64,000 nucleotides of DNA, from contig CALSRU010000004.1 in assembly GCA_943788835.1 (NCBI GenBank), positions 676,300-740,299 on the forward strand, written 5' to 3'. The stretch comes from an uncultured Pseudomonadales bacterium. Lineage in GTDB: Bacteria > Pseudomonadota > Gammaproteobacteria > Pseudomonadales > UBA7434. Every line of letters starts with the position of its first letter. The stretch's first letter is position 1. This document shows positions 1 to 9,727 of the stretch, piece by piece. The notes under the pieces were generated by a model. The model did no database searches. It worked only from the letters and a program-made list of their open reading frames with translations, and was not told the origin of the DNA. Made by a program: the position numbers and the translations under genes.

Positions 1-712
1 CATCACTAAGCGCATCTTCTATCCAACGCGTGAGCGTTACATCGAGCTGCAAGTCACCTGAACCACCGTCCTTGTAGCCAATAATATGGCCCAACCATTG
101 ATCTCGAACGCTCAGCATATTGACAAAAAGCTGACTGAGCCGCGCTATATTGTTGTCGTAGTAAGACAGCAATGTCGCTAACTGATCACTCACATCGCTA
201 GTTGTTTCAACTTCGGCAAAAAAATTGCGCACTGCAATCTCATACAGCGGTCGTGCATCGTCTACCGGTTGTAAATTGCCACCTAGCAAGCTCAGTAACG
301 GTTGTTCGCGGGCAATTGAACGACACAGGCTGTCCATGGTTTGTAGTTTTAATCGCGCAGGATTTTCCAGCAGGTGCCACTGCTGAGATTGATCCTGCGC
401 CAACGCAGCTCTTGCTAAGCGCCACGTTTCTTGTTTGTACGCTTCGGCAGGCGCTTCCTCAAGCCTACCTAAATGGAGAGCCTCGACTACGCGCTGTCGC
501 ATTTCTGCTGCTGCCTTACGAGTAAAGGTAACAGCTAGGATAGCCTCAGGCTGCTCAACAATAGCCAACAATTTCAGCAAACGCTGAGTCAACAGTTCGG
601 TCTTGCCAGAGCCCGCTGGCGCCGACACGCAAAACGATTGGGAGGTATCAAGCGCTGCAGCTCTTGCGCCCACATCAATAGGACTAAGACTCACGGGCAC
701 CTTCATCTCCAT
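1..712 (-). CDS. AddA/UvrD-like ATP-dependent DNA helicase, N-terminal part (runs off left edge)
   Basis: Superfamily 1 helicase of the UvrD/RecB/AddA type; only the first 237 residues or so are in the window. Reading leftward from ATG at 712, residues 31-38 form a Walker A (APAGSGKT), followed by the motif Ia segment AVTFTRKAAAEMRQR. No stop occurs before the edge. The start (712, or ATG at 706) overlaps the 3' end of the upstream nuclease gene by 23-29 bases, which suggests translational coupling. By family knowledge such pairs process double-strand ends for recombination repair, the helicase unwinding and its partner nuclease cutting. AddA is the best match for the pairing, but the C-terminal nuclease domain lies outside the window, so this could be a nuclease-less relative. 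Confidence 0.88.
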   Translation of the reverse strand, partial: MEMKVPVSLSPIDVGARAAALDTSQSFCVSAPAGSGKTELLTQRLLKLLAIVEQPEAILAVTFTRKAAAEMRQRVVEALHLGRLEEAPAEAYKQETWRLARAALAQDQSQQWHLLENPARLKLQTMDSLCRSIAREQPLLSLLGGNLQPVDDARPLYEIAVRNFFAEVETTSDVSDQLATLLSYYDNNIARLSQLFVNMLSVRDQWLGHIIGYKDGGSGDLQLDVTLTRWIEDALSD

Positions 713-3700
713 GGACGCGACGATCTACTGATGGCTCGTTTTGTGCTGCATTAACTGCGGCCAAGGCACGAGTGAATGACTCATATCGATCGGTGCCATC
801 AGTAGTCACGGTTGCCAACTGCAGATCAAGACCTGCGAAGCCTGCTGCAATCTCGTTACTACGCTCGAGCAACTCAGTCTGCCAGTGATCACCCAGTGCG
901 TTCATGTCGCCGAACACAGCAAGCTGAGCAGGCTTCATCACTTCAACGCCTGCAATGTCGTTAGCTTGTGTCTCCGCCTCCGTAAGTCCATAAAAACTTA
1001 TAGACCCAGGCTTGAGGCAAGCAAATGCCAAAGACATTTGAGGCGAATTAAGGTAGGCAGAGCCGTGCTCATCGCTTAGATCCAGCGATCGTGCGGCCAA
1101 CAGGTAGAACGGCAACTGTGGCGAACTCACACGCTCATCTAACCAACCACTCGTACTGACGCTACCCGTTTTATAATCAATAAACAGTAATTCGCCGTTC
1201 GCTAGTTGATCAATTCGATCGATACGCCCGCTAATAAGATAATCACCAACTTGACCGGAGATCGATTGCTCTAACGCCAGCACAGAAAAGCTGCGGCGCT
1301 CTTTTTCTAAATTAATCCAACAACCGAGTAAACGCGCAAATACCTGCTGTTGAATATCTAATAAGCGCCCGCCTATCGGCTTGTAACGCTTAGCATTGAC
1401 TTCACCCAGGGCACTCATTACCGCCTGTTCAATCAATTCAGCCTGCGCAGTGATGCTCTGATCCGCCAGAGCATCACTGTTAGGTATAGCTCTCCAAAAA
1501 TACTCAAGTGCGCCATGAATAATATTGCCTCGTTCAAGCGCGGTTAAACCCATCGCCGCCTTCGGCAGCGGCTCTAATGCTAATCGATGCTTAGCATAGG
1601 CCTGCATAGGATTAAGAGCATAATCTTGCAGCATAGACACACCGCGTCGCAGTAGCGGCCTTTGCTCGCTATCAACGACTGCTGGATACGGCTGACCGTA
1701 AAGATCGTTGAGATACTCAAAAGGATTAAAAGACTGCTGATCACTCTTATTAGTGACAAACCCCTTCACTATTGCTGCACGTGAATAGTCAAAGGCAAAG
1801 GTATCGCACAGAGATTCATCATGGGGCAATGGCTGCTCGCCTGACAAACACCCAGATACAATCGGCGAAAGCGAGGCGTCAACACCATCAACAGTATTCA
1901 GATAGCTCAATCTAAGATGCCGCGCACTCGTGAGCAAATTTTGTGTCACTGATTTTGCAACGCCAAATTCTTTGCTTTCCGATGCACCCGGCATCTCACT
2001 GCGTGCCTGTAAGCCAAAAGGAATAAGCGCATTAGGTCTAGGCACTACCGGCCAAGCACGGTCGGAAAGACCGGCAATCCACAGACTGTCAAACAATTGC
2101 CCACTCGCCTCGAGCACCCCAAGTACCTGCACAGGCGCGTAAGCTTCATGCACAACTGATTGCTTGTGATAAATTGTATGCTGCAACTGCTGCCTGAATA
2201 ATTTCAGTGCCGCACTCGCATTCACATCCCCAACCAGTTCATCACTTTGCCAAACCAAGGATGCACACTCAATAAAAGCCTGATGCTGCTGATATTCATC
2301 GCTGTCCAGGCCTCTTCCGCCTGGCCAACCAAGTACCTCACATAGCCCTCGAAAACGCTGCACCCACAAAGAAGGGGCCGCTTTTTCCCAGCGCTTACTG
2401 ACACTCAATAAAGAATTGCCCGACTTATGTAGCCCTAAAAACGTTTCGAGTTCAGCATAGGTTTGAGCGCCAGCAACTTGGCCAGCTGCAACGCCGCTCT
2501 TATTGTTTCTAGCGTGTCGTTTCTGAAACCAACTGACCAACCTATTTATTTCTTCTAATTTGAAATCTGCTTCGCCGCTTTCATAAATTGCCTGCACAAT
2601 GAGATTGCGACCGGCAAGCGAGTCATGCCTTGCAAACAAATACGGTGAAAAAATAATAGACTGCCACTCATCCGCGCTCAGCGGTCGCAGACTGCTTTCA
2701 ACCAGCTTTAAAAATACCTCTACCATTGGGAGATTAGCCAGTGAACTTCCCGCAGATATATTAAAAAGGTCTACGCCTGCCGGCATTGAAGCAGTCGATT
2801 CAGAAATCACTTCTTCGTCAGGCTTGGAAAAAACCTGCTGCATAATTCTCTCAACAGACTTCTTCTGTGTTGCTAACTCCGGAATGACAATCGCTATACG
2901 AGATCGAGGTGATGCCTTAGACTGAGCTTGGGCCCATGTTGCTGCCGCCTTCATTTCAACATCAAAGCTTTCAAAATTTGCAACTCTAATTGACTTGCGC
3001 TCCTGCAACAGATGTTGCGAGAGGATTTGATCAGGCACACCAGATGCAAGAATATTTTGCTCCGAGTCTCCCAGCAAACTATCAACTGCCGGCGGCCCAA
3101 CGTCACCGCGCCGATCGCCAATTAGCGCCTGTGTTTTTCGCTTAATAATATGGGCAAAGCGAGAGATTAGCTGCTGCTGTAACGGCGTAGGAGTAAAAAA
3201 TCCCAACATGATAATTGGGGCGTTTTGTTCAGCATGAGCAGTCTCTGGCGAAGCTGGCACGCTTGAGAATAAATGACCGACTGAAACATCGTATAGAAAA
3301 CCCAGCTGTGCATCGCTTAACGTCACCAACCGTGACTGCACATTTCCGATCGACGCAAAATTCCTTTCGCCAAGCTCTTTTCGAAACTTTTCCACCCATG
3401 AGTAAAAAATGGCGCAGTCGGGTACACTAGAAAATTCAAAGGCGTGTTCAGGTAAGTCAACATCCCACGCATCGAGCAGTTGATTGGCACGCTGCGCCTC
3501 GGCAGCAGCCAGTGCGGGCGACAACAAATCAGCAGGGCCTTCTCGCTCTATAAGAGCCTGCCAAAGAGCAACCTCCTCAACCGTTGTGAGCAAACGCATT
3601 GGTTGAAGATAGCCTGCCAACAGTGCTTTTGCATACAATTCATTCAGCCATGTCTGGTAAGGCAGGATAGTCGGTACTGACATCACCAAAGATTTATCGT

Positions 3701-3890
3701 TATTAGCCTGAGAATCAGCTTTGGCTTCACACTGCACATCACGCAATTGCTCGCGCAAGAAGTCGGCAAGGCGGTTGTTCGGTGTTAAAACAACACGTGC
3801 CTCAATCAAACTCCTATGAGAGTGACTATTTAAATATACGCCGGGAGAGGCGTTCAATTTATTATTCGCATCAATTTCACTCATCGCCAA
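684..3890 (-). CDS. AddB-like PD-(D/E)XK nuclease family DNA repair protein
   Basis: A 1068-residue protein of the inactivated-helicase plus RecB-nuclease type (the TIGR03623 'probable DNA repair protein' group is my best match). The nuclease motifs are clear near the C-terminus: GRIDRID at 888-894 and DYKTG at 905-909, which carry the metal-binding Asp and the catalytic Asp-x-Lys. The N-terminal half has no intact Walker A, as expected for AddB-like subunits. From residue 888 to the end I see a single Cys, so the cysteine cluster that binds Fe-S in classical AddB is not visible. It lies 44 bases after gspB on the same strand and overlaps the helicase gene downstream. Start ATG at 3890 (or 3884). 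Confidence 0.85.
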   Translation of the reverse strand: MAMSEIDANNKLNASPGVYLNSHSHRSLIEARVVLTPNNRLADFLREQLRDVQCEAKADSQANNDKSLVMSVPTILPYQTWLNELYAKALLAGYLQPMRLLTTVEEVALWQALIEREGPADLLSPALAAAEAQRANQLLDAWDVDLPEHAFEFSSVPDCAIFYSWVEKFRKELGERNFASIGNVQSRLVTLSDAQLGFLYDVSVGHLFSSVPASPETAHAEQNAPIIMLGFFTPTPLQQQLISRFAHIIKRKTQALIGDRRGDVGPPAVDSLLGDSEQNILASGVPDQILSQHLLQERKSIRVANFESFDVEMKAAATWAQAQSKASPRSRIAIVIPELATQKKSVERIMQQVFSKPDEEVISESTASMPAGVDLFNISAGSSLANLPMVEVFLKLVESSLRPLSADEWQSIIFSPYLFARHDSLAGRNLIVQAIYESGEADFKLEEINRLVSWFQKRHARNNKSGVAAGQVAGAQTYAELETFLGLHKSGNSLLSVSKRWEKAAPSLWVQRFRGLCEVLGWPGGRGLDSDEYQQHQAFIECASLVWQSDELVGDVNASAALKLFRQQLQHTIYHKQSVVHEAYAPVQVLGVLEASGQLFDSLWIAGLSDRAWPVVPRPNALIPFGLQARSEMPGASESKEFGVAKSVTQNLLTSARHLRLSYLNTVDGVDASLSPIVSGCLSGEQPLPHDESLCDTFAFDYSRAAIVKGFVTNKSDQQSFNPFEYLNDLYGQPYPAVVDSEQRPLLRRGVSMLQDYALNPMQAYAKHRLALEPLPKAAMGLTALERGNIIHGALEYFWRAIPNSDALADQSITAQAELIEQAVMSALGEVNAKRYKPIGGRLLDIQQQVFARLLGCWINLEKERRSFSVLALEQSISGQVGDYLISGRIDRIDQLANGELLFIDYKTGSVSTSGWLDERVSSPQLPFYLLAARSLDLSDEHGSAYLNSPQMSLAFACLKPGSISFYGLTEAETQANDIAGVEVMKPAQLAVFGDMNALGDHWQTELLERSNEIAAGFAGLDLQLATVTTDGTDRYESFTRALAAVNAAQNEPSVDRRVHGDEGARES

Positions 3891-3934
3891 CTCACATTAG
3901 TAATAACAAACGCTGCCCAGTTAATGGCAGTGCA

Positions 3935-4591
3935 CTACCACTTCTCGACAACATCGACGTGAAAATATTGGCCTTTATGCTCGCAGATCACTCCCGTTTC
4001 CGTGATAACCCGCAGCTTAACTTGACTGCTTACCATTTGCCCTTCGCGCATACGACGCCCGTTAATGATGATGGTTCGCTTCTCAGGATTGGTGCTAAAG
4101 ACGTGAAAGGAAAATTTTAAATCCGGAACTGTAGACTGAAAGTCAGCCGGCATTTGCCAAAGTTCCTTGATGAGATTTCTTGGCGGCAGCGCGTCGCTAG
4201 CGCCGGTGTAACTCTGCTGGCCTGTGCTAAGTGCCACATCAGATACCGTTGCCATGCCGGCATCAATCGCGGAATTCGGAACTTGTGTGGTCGCAAATTT
4301 TTCCCCGCCAGCGTGTAGGCTTTTTTGATTTTGCGTCGAGTCGCCTTGAGCTAACCGCGCCTGCCCTGGGTCATATTGCTGAGGTGTGAATTGTCTTTGA
4401 ATTTGTGGCCACAGCCAAGAACAAATGCCAATAAGCATCACCAAGGCAACTAACAAAATAAATGAACGCACAAACCGTCGTTGTGGTGCGACGGTATAAA
4501 CGCCACTATTTTGCAGTGAGTGAATATCAGGCTGCTTACTTCGCTGACGCTCGTCTTCGGATTTTTTTATGGCATCTAAAATAAAAGACAC
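3935..4591 (-). CDS. gspB: Type II secretion protein GspB
   Basis: 218 residues. The N-terminus MSFILDAIKKSE is the hallmark of GspB-family proteins, followed by one membrane helix at about 38-62, a low-complexity periplasmic linker, and a C-terminal T2SSB-like domain from about 135 (containing RNLIKELWQMP and IIINGRRMREG). GspB works with GspA to place the secretin GspD in the outer membrane, through peptidoglycan. The gene follows gspA by 3 bases and is last of the gsp run. A weak 5-bp inverted repeat (3913-3930) lies after the stop but lacks a T-run on this strand, so read-through into the nuclease gene is likely. Confidence 0.9.
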   Translation of the reverse strand: MSFILDAIKKSEDERQRSKQPDIHSLQNSGVYTVAPQRRFVRSFILLVALVMLIGICSWLWPQIQRQFTPQQYDPGQARLAQGDSTQNQKSLHAGGEKFATTQVPNSAIDAGMATVSDVALSTGQQSYTGASDALPPRNLIKELWQMPADFQSTVPDLKFSFHVFSTNPEKRTIIINGRRMREGQMVSSQVKLRVITETGVICEHKGQYFHVDVVEKW

Positions 4592-4594
4592 TTA

Positions 4595-5605
4595 TCAGAC
4601 CTCGCCCATAGGTGGCTTTGACGGAGCCGCCACTATACTAGCGAAGGACGATGAAGACTGCGGCGTAAAATAATCTTGGATAGCCTGAGGAATCTCTGTA
4701 GCTGTAATAATGTACACCAGTGCGGTACAAGCTAGCGCGCCCAACGCAAGCCACCACCAAGCCGCAGAAGCCATGGCCTTAAACTTACCTATGCCCGGTG
4801 AAAACTGTAAAACTTCGTTACAGGCCGCCGCGACTAACGGGTACTCTACGGTAAGCTGACCCGAGGTATAAGCACCCAGCATGGCTCGATCACAGATAAC
4901 ATTGACCAAGCGAGGAACACCCCCACTCTTACTATACATATGCTTTAGCGCAGGCCGCGAAAATATCTCCCCGCGAAATCCAGCCACATGTAAACGATGC
5001 CTTATGTACTCAACCATTTCACTATAACTTAACGGCTGAAGGTGAAAGCGTGCGGTAACACGTTGTGCCAACTGCCGTAACGCGGGACGCGCAAGCTTAT
5101 CATTGAGTTCCGGCTGACCTAACAAAATCAGTTGCAGCAGCTTTTTTTCGCTGGTTTCCAAATTGGTTAATAAACGTAACTGCTCAAGCACTTCATCGCT
5201 GAGATTTTGCGCCTCATCGATAATCAAAATAGTGTTACGCCCGCGCGCATACGACTCCAACAAGAACACGTTGAGTGCATCGACCAATACTTTTAGCGAG
5301 TCACCATCGGCATAAGCAACGCCCAGATCGTCACAAACTGACTGCAACATTTCCGTGGCCGATAAGCGAGGGTTAATAATGAATGCAATATCAACATCGT
5401 CGGGCAGTTCATTAAGCAAACCGCGGCAGATCGTCGTTTTGCCCGTACCGATTTCGCCGGTAAGCAAAATAAAGCCGCCCTCGTCGCCAATCCCAAAAAT
5501 GAGATGGGCCATGGCCTCGCGGTGCTGCTCGGTCATATACAAGTAGCGCGGGTCTGGCGCAATAGAAAAAGGCTTCTCGTGCAGACCAAAAAAATCTAGA
5601 TACAT
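4595..5605 (-). CDS. gspA: GspA/ExeA-type AAA ATPase of type II secretion
   Basis: 336 residues. Walker A GEIGTGKT at 50-57, Walker B ILIIDEAQ at 126-133, and an AAA lid with the ExeA-type ARPALRQLAQR sequence. One membrane helix lies at about 277-300. The opening MYLDFFGLHEKPFS is typical of ExeA proteins. The periplasmic tail is only about 36 residues. Aeromonas ExeA is about 550 residues with a periplasmic peptidoglycan-binding domain, so that domain is absent here and must be dispensable or supplied by another protein. Located 5 bases after gspM and 3 before gspB; inferred to be co-transcribed with the core secretion genes. Confidence 0.92.
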   Translation of the reverse strand: MYLDFFGLHEKPFSIAPDPRYLYMTEQHREAMAHLIFGIGDEGGFILLTGEIGTGKTTICRGLLNELPDDVDIAFIINPRLSATEMLQSVCDDLGVAYADGDSLKVLVDALNVFLLESYARGRNTILIIDEAQNLSDEVLEQLRLLTNLETSEKKLLQLILLGQPELNDKLARPALRQLAQRVTARFHLQPLSYSEMVEYIRHRLHVAGFRGEIFSRPALKHMYSKSGGVPRLVNVICDRAMLGAYTSGQLTVEYPLVAAACNEVLQFSPGIGKFKAMASAAWWWLALGALACTALVYIITATEIPQAIQDYFTPQSSSSFASIVAAPSKPPMGEV

Positions 5606-5610
5606 TGCCT

Positions 5611-6177
5611 CTAGCCTTGCAACGTCAGTCGCACACTAACATAGCCGGGCGCGGCGCTGTCAACTGAGATATCAATAGCGCTAACGCCCTGATTAGTTTC
5701 AAGCTCACCCAACCAATTAACCACGTTGTTGAATTTAACTTGCTCAAGCCAGAGACGAACGCGGTCGTCGCCTATCGGCTCAAAGCGACTAAAGGTAAGC
5801 TCATGGTTTTTAGCCGTGCCCGAGGCAATGCTCAGCAATGAGCCCTCGCGAGTAGCACCACCGGCATCCAATAATTCGCGAGTCTTTGGCTCTTGCGCGA
5901 CCATCCATTCATAATTTTCTAGTTGCTTCTGGAATGCACCGCTGGCGCTACCTAAATAACCAAGTGCAGGCCCAACTATAATCCGGTAAGCTAAAAAAAC
6001 CACCAGTAAAAACGCCGCTACATTAACAAAAGAGCGATCGCGATCGGTCAAGCTATTGTAGCGCTGCTCAAGCCTCTGATAGTTTTGGTTAGTTTTCACC
6101 TTAGCGATCGACTGCTCTAACTCGTCATCAAAGCGTTCGCGCAATTTATCTAAATTGAATTTTATACTTGAATTCAT
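5611..6177 (-). CDS. gspM: Type II secretion protein GspM
   Basis: 188 residues, inner-membrane platform protein that partners GspL and GspE. It has a cytoplasmic N-terminus predicted as coiled-coil, one helix at about 50-70 (FVNVAAFLLVVFLAYR), then a small periplasmic ferredoxin-like domain with the typical GspM pattern near FNNVVNWLGELE. Its ATG overlaps the gspL stop (ATGA), so the two are probably translationally coupled. The family is poorly conserved; position and topology carry much of the call. No gspN follows; gspA comes next. Confidence 0.88.
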   Translation of the reverse strand: MNSSIKFNLDKLRERFDDELEQSIAKVKTNQNYQRLEQRYNSLTDRDRSFVNVAAFLLVVFLAYRIIVGPALGYLGSASGAFQKQLENYEWMVAQEPKTRELLDAGGATREGSLLSIASGTAKNHELTFSRFEPIGDDRVRLWLEQVKFNNVVNWLGELETNQGVSAIDISVDSAAPGYVSVRLTLQG

Positions 6178-7688
6178 GAGCGACCCACTTGAATACGGCC
6201 TTTGATCGTATCACCATCTTGATTGGCTGAAAGGATATCTACATCAAGCCCTTCATTGGTAAGTAAATCACGGTAGGCTTCGAGCTGATCGATATCGCTG
6301 GCATGAAGATCAATCGCAATGAGTCCTCGCTGCACATCGTAACGTAACTGCTTGATTGACGGCTCTTCGCCAGCTTGTGTATCTAGGCCCGCCAGTGAAC
6401 GAGAGGCTGCATCGAGCAAGGGTAAAAAGTCGGACGTAGTACCACCTACCGTCGCTCCACGCAATTGCCGTTGCATTTGTTTGACTGGGTCCATCACTTT
6501 GCGCTGCTTAGGGAATAAAGATCGATAAATACCGACGCTCTGATCATAGTAGCTATCGGCTTGGTAATTGAGGTATGCGCCCCCGCCCAGCGTAATCATC
6601 ATAAAGACTGCGACACAGGCCGCCACCGCCATCGATATTTTTCGCATGTACCGACGATTTGCCGCATTCGCCGTAGCGGGTCGGAAATCACCCTGTAAAA
6701 TATTTAAATTTCTATCCAGTGACTGCACCGCACTGACTGCGAGTAATTGCGACACCGTCTCACTGTAATTAACAACTTTGGTTTCAATATTCTCTGAGCG
6801 AACAAAGTCATCGATCTCATGCAACCAATCTTGCGCGCCCTGAGTCCGAGCATCTCCATCATCGCCCTCATCTTCACCATCGTCTTCCTCGGCAGAATCA
6901 TCAAACCCGTCTGCCGAATTAGTAAAGACATCGCCCGCTAGGGCAGCCTCAAAAGGATCGGCGCTAGCATCACTCGCATGATCTAATAATGCTTTCGTGG
7001 TCAATTCGTCACGACGCTGCCCCAAAGCTGCCCGAGCCGCTACTTCAGCATCGGCTGAACTGCTCTGTACTAAAGCAACCTGCGGTAGGTCGCCACTCTC
7101 ATCCTCACTCACTGACTGACTCTGTGCCGCAATGGCAAGCTTTAATACAGTGCCTGCTGTTTGCCTATCGAGCCGCATGCCGCTCAAGGCGCCATCACGA
7201 AATAAAACTCGATCCTCGTCAAACAGCAGCTGCCATTGGTTTGCCTGCGCTGGCACGCAAAAAACATCAACCAATAGAAAGTCCGGCGCGATATTAACCG
7301 CAGCAAGTTGTTCCAGCCAATCGGCCAACAGTTTGCGCTTGACTGCGGCAACGGCAATTTCATCGCCGCTGTGTAGTACCGGCATCGCTAAGTGCATCGC
7401 CTCAATGGGGTCGATGATTTGCTCTTCCACCAAAAAAGGCACCAGCTGCTTACTATGCCGCTGCTGTTTGGCCGGCAATTCAACCGACGTCAGCAGCACT
7501 GACTCGCTGCTCACAATAACAATACAGCGCCGCCCTGCCTCGTTATCGGATAGGACTTGCGCCATATCCGCTAGCAGGGCATGACCGCTATCTTCAATGC
7601 GAGCAGAGGCCGAAACTATCGACCACGCAACCTGGGAAGTCGGTGTAATCTCGTTGTCGCGAAAACGTAAACACAGAAAGTCTGACAT
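6174..7688 (-). CDS. gspL: Type II secretion protein GspL with an acidic insert
   Basis: 504 residues, longer than the usual 380-420. The cytoplasmic actin-like domain covers about 1-200 (with LPAKQQRHSKQLVPFLVEEQ), the membrane helix about 351-373, and a ferredoxin-like periplasmic domain the rest. GspL ties the GspE ATPase to the inner-membrane platform with GspM. Between the cytoplasmic domain and the helix lies an Asp/Glu/Gly-rich stretch (about 236-281) that I do not recall from standard GspL. The gene starts 222 bases after gspK, the largest gap in this run; I see no further gene in that gap, so it may hold an internal promoter. Overlaps gspM by ATGA. Confidence 0.9.
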   Translation of the reverse strand: MSDFLCLRFRDNEITPTSQVAWSIVSASARIEDSGHALLADMAQVLSDNEAGRRCIVIVSSESVLLTSVELPAKQQRHSKQLVPFLVEEQIIDPIEAMHLAMPVLHSGDEIAVAAVKRKLLADWLEQLAAVNIAPDFLLVDVFCVPAQANQWQLLFDEDRVLFRDGALSGMRLDRQTAGTVLKLAIAAQSQSVSEDESGDLPQVALVQSSSADAEVAARAALGQRRDELTTKALLDHASDASADPFEAALAGDVFTNSADGFDDSAEEDDGEDEGDDGDARTQGAQDWLHEIDDFVRSENIETKVVNYSETVSQLLAVSAVQSLDRNLNILQGDFRPATANAANRRYMRKISMAVAACVAVFMMITLGGGAYLNYQADSYYDQSVGIYRSLFPKQRKVMDPVKQMQRQLRGATVGGTTSDFLPLLDAASRSLAGLDTQAGEEPSIKQLRYDVQRGLIAIDLHASDIDQLEAYRDLLTNEGLDVDILSANQDGDTIKGRIQVGRS

Positions 7689-7910
7689 GAATGATTTACA
7701 GGCTCCGCACCTGTTAATAACTGTTTTTAGCCAATTATGTAACTTGGCCGGTAACTAATTCTAACTAAATAACGGCAGCTTCACTTTATCGATTACTACC
7801 GCTTTCCAGCCATCTACTGAAAACTTTGCTTAGCTGAGCATTTACAGCCTCAAGCATTTTACGCTCGAGCCAATCCTGTACAAGTGTACTCAGCTTTCAG
7901 CTCGTCTAGA

Positions 7911-9041
7911 CTATTGATTGGCATCCAGTGCAAATTGTGCCAGCCGAGCTGAATTATCGGTTTCTCGGCGCGATAAAACAACATACTTTGCGTTAGAGCC
8001 AGTTCCGTCTTCCCAAACTACGGTCGTTAGGTAAGCCATATGGCCTGCGTAATTGGCTCGGATATTGATCTCATAGTAAAGGCTAGTCACACCCAAGCGT
8101 TTTGTGTAGCGTGAATAGTTCTGGTTAGTCCCGGTCGCTACGTCAACCTGCCCCGTACCGCTGTTAACGGCGGTGGATGTCAGTAGGTTACGAGTGCCGC
8201 TTCGCGTATTAAAGTCCGGCTCGTCATCATAGGGCCGCTCAGAAACAATATTTTGCGCCGCTGAAATCGTTAAGCCTTTAGACTGGCTCCCTACCACCGC
8301 CTCCTGCAACGTGGTCAAAGCGAAGTCAGTAGCGGTATTCACATTGAGCGGCACAACTCCAACCGTCGCAACGGCCGTGATGTGTGGCAGTAAAACTTGC
8401 AAGACCTCCGGTTCAAAGCCATTCACTAAACGCAACTCACTAATATCAAGCATGCCTCTATTAGCAGCACGATAAGCGGGCATCTGCTCAAGATAAGCGC
8501 TACTCTCACTCAAGTAACCCGCTTCTCGATCGTCAGAATCGAGCCAATCCTTGAGGTTATCGGCCAACTCTGGGTCTAGCTGCAACTCAACCAGTAAATG
8601 CCGAAACCGCTCAAGCTCTTGATCATTAACCTGCCCGTTGCCCTGCACCATGTTATTGATATTGTAAAAGCGGTTAAGGTCTATGATTTGCACAACCACG
8701 CTGCCAATACTGTCAATCTCAAACGGTATCGCGCCGCTTGCCCACATCTCTTCAAGATCATCTGCCATCTCTTGCTCATCGACGTCATTTTGGGCGTCTT
8801 GGCGCAACGCTAACATTGCTAACGATTCGGCTGCTAGCGCGTAATAGTAGGCTTGAGTGCGGTTAACCATACCGGCAACCCGCTGCGTATCGACCGCCTT
8901 ACCCATAATCACTTTACCGGCTATCAATGATGCAATGGCAAAAACCATCAGCACAGTGATCAGCGCAACACCGCGTTGCCGTGCACGGGCAGCCGAGTAC
9001 AAATGACGTGGCGGTATCCTACGGCATAAAAACAGCATCAT
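7911..9041 (-). CDS. gspK: Type II secretion minor pseudopilin GspK
   Basis: 376 residues. A basic prepilin leader ends in G before VALITVLMVFAIASLIAG; as usual for GspK the +5 Glu of other pseudopilins is missing. The long globular domain shows the T2SSK pattern (DLNRFYNINNM, LKDWLDSDD, RGMLDISELRLVNGF, LNVNTA). GspK caps the pseudopilus with GspI and GspJ. Its ATG overlaps the gspJ stop (ATGA). A prepilin peptidase is needed to process it and is not encoded in this window. Confidence 0.95.
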   Translation of the reverse strand: MMLFLCRRIPPRHLYSAARARQRGVALITVLMVFAIASLIAGKVIMGKAVDTQRVAGMVNRTQAYYYALAAESLAMLALRQDAQNDVDEQEMADDLEEMWASGAIPFEIDSIGSVVVQIIDLNRFYNINNMVQGNGQVNDQELERFRHLLVELQLDPELADNLKDWLDSDDREAGYLSESSAYLEQMPAYRAANRGMLDISELRLVNGFEPEVLQVLLPHITAVATVGVVPLNVNTATDFALTTLQEAVVGSQSKGLTISAAQNIVSERPYDDEPDFNTRSGTRNLLTSTAVNSGTGQVDVATGTNQNYSRYTKRLGVTSLYYEINIRANYAGHMAYLTTVVWEDGTGSNAKYVVLSRRETDNSARLAQFALDANQ

Positions 9042-9727
9042 AGAACCTGAAAAATATAGGAGTACATGGCTTCGGACTTCAGTACCACGCTCACCTCAAT
9101 GGCAGCTGGCAACTCAACTTTGGGCATGTGGTTTGACGCCTCTGCATAAACCACAGCATCACTCCACTCATCATTTTCCGCGTCCCAAAAGCGAGTGCGA
9201 AAATCTACCACATCTCCCAGGACTGCTTGCTCCATTGGCTCACTATCAATAGCACGGTCTAACACACGCCAAAATAAACGCACAAGGTAAAGCGTTTCAT
9301 CTTCATAGAACTCACTCTCAGGATCGTCGCTCTCCGGATGGTAATCGACCCGATAAGCGACACGCTGCAAATCGCTGCGCGGCCACTGCAATGGATTGCT
9401 CCACCCCGACCGCGTAAATTCAATGAGCGTATCCTCTCCCTCAAATTCAAGCGACCCCAGCTGCACACCATCTTCATCGAACACAGGACGATCGACCATT
9501 TGCCGAAAATCGCGACTTAACTGCCACGAAACTCGCTGCAACCTTGCCAGCTGCGCCGAATGCTTTTGGTTGATTTCTTGCGCTCGAATAATCTGATCGA
9601 GAATTTGATAAGAACCCAAGCCTATCCATGCGAATATAAACATCGCAACTAAGGCCTCAATCAAAGTAAACCCTCGCTGCCGATACGAGCGCCGAGCTCG
9701 ACCCAGCCGACTAAGTCGTGCGCTCAT
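9038..9727 (-). CDS. gspJ: Type II secretion minor pseudopilin GspJ
   Basis: 229 residues. The Arg-rich leader ends in RQRG, then the class III signal FTLIEALVAMFIF begins, with Glu at +5. The globular part has the family pattern around WQLSRDFRQMVDRPV and LVRLFWRVLDRA. With GspI and GspK it forms the tip that starts pseudopilus assembly. ATGA overlaps at both ends with gspI and gspK show tight coupling of the minor pseudopilins. Confidence 0.95.
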   Translation of the reverse strand: MSARLSRLGRARRSYRQRGFTLIEALVAMFIFAWIGLGSYQILDQIIRAQEINQKHSAQLARLQRVSWQLSRDFRQMVDRPVFDEDGVQLGSLEFEGEDTLIEFTRSGWSNPLQWPRSDLQRVAYRVDYHPESDDPESEFYEDETLYLVRLFWRVLDRAIDSEPMEQAVLGDVVDFRTRFWDAENDEWSDAVVYAEASNHMPKVELPAAIEVSVVLKSEAMYSYIFQVL

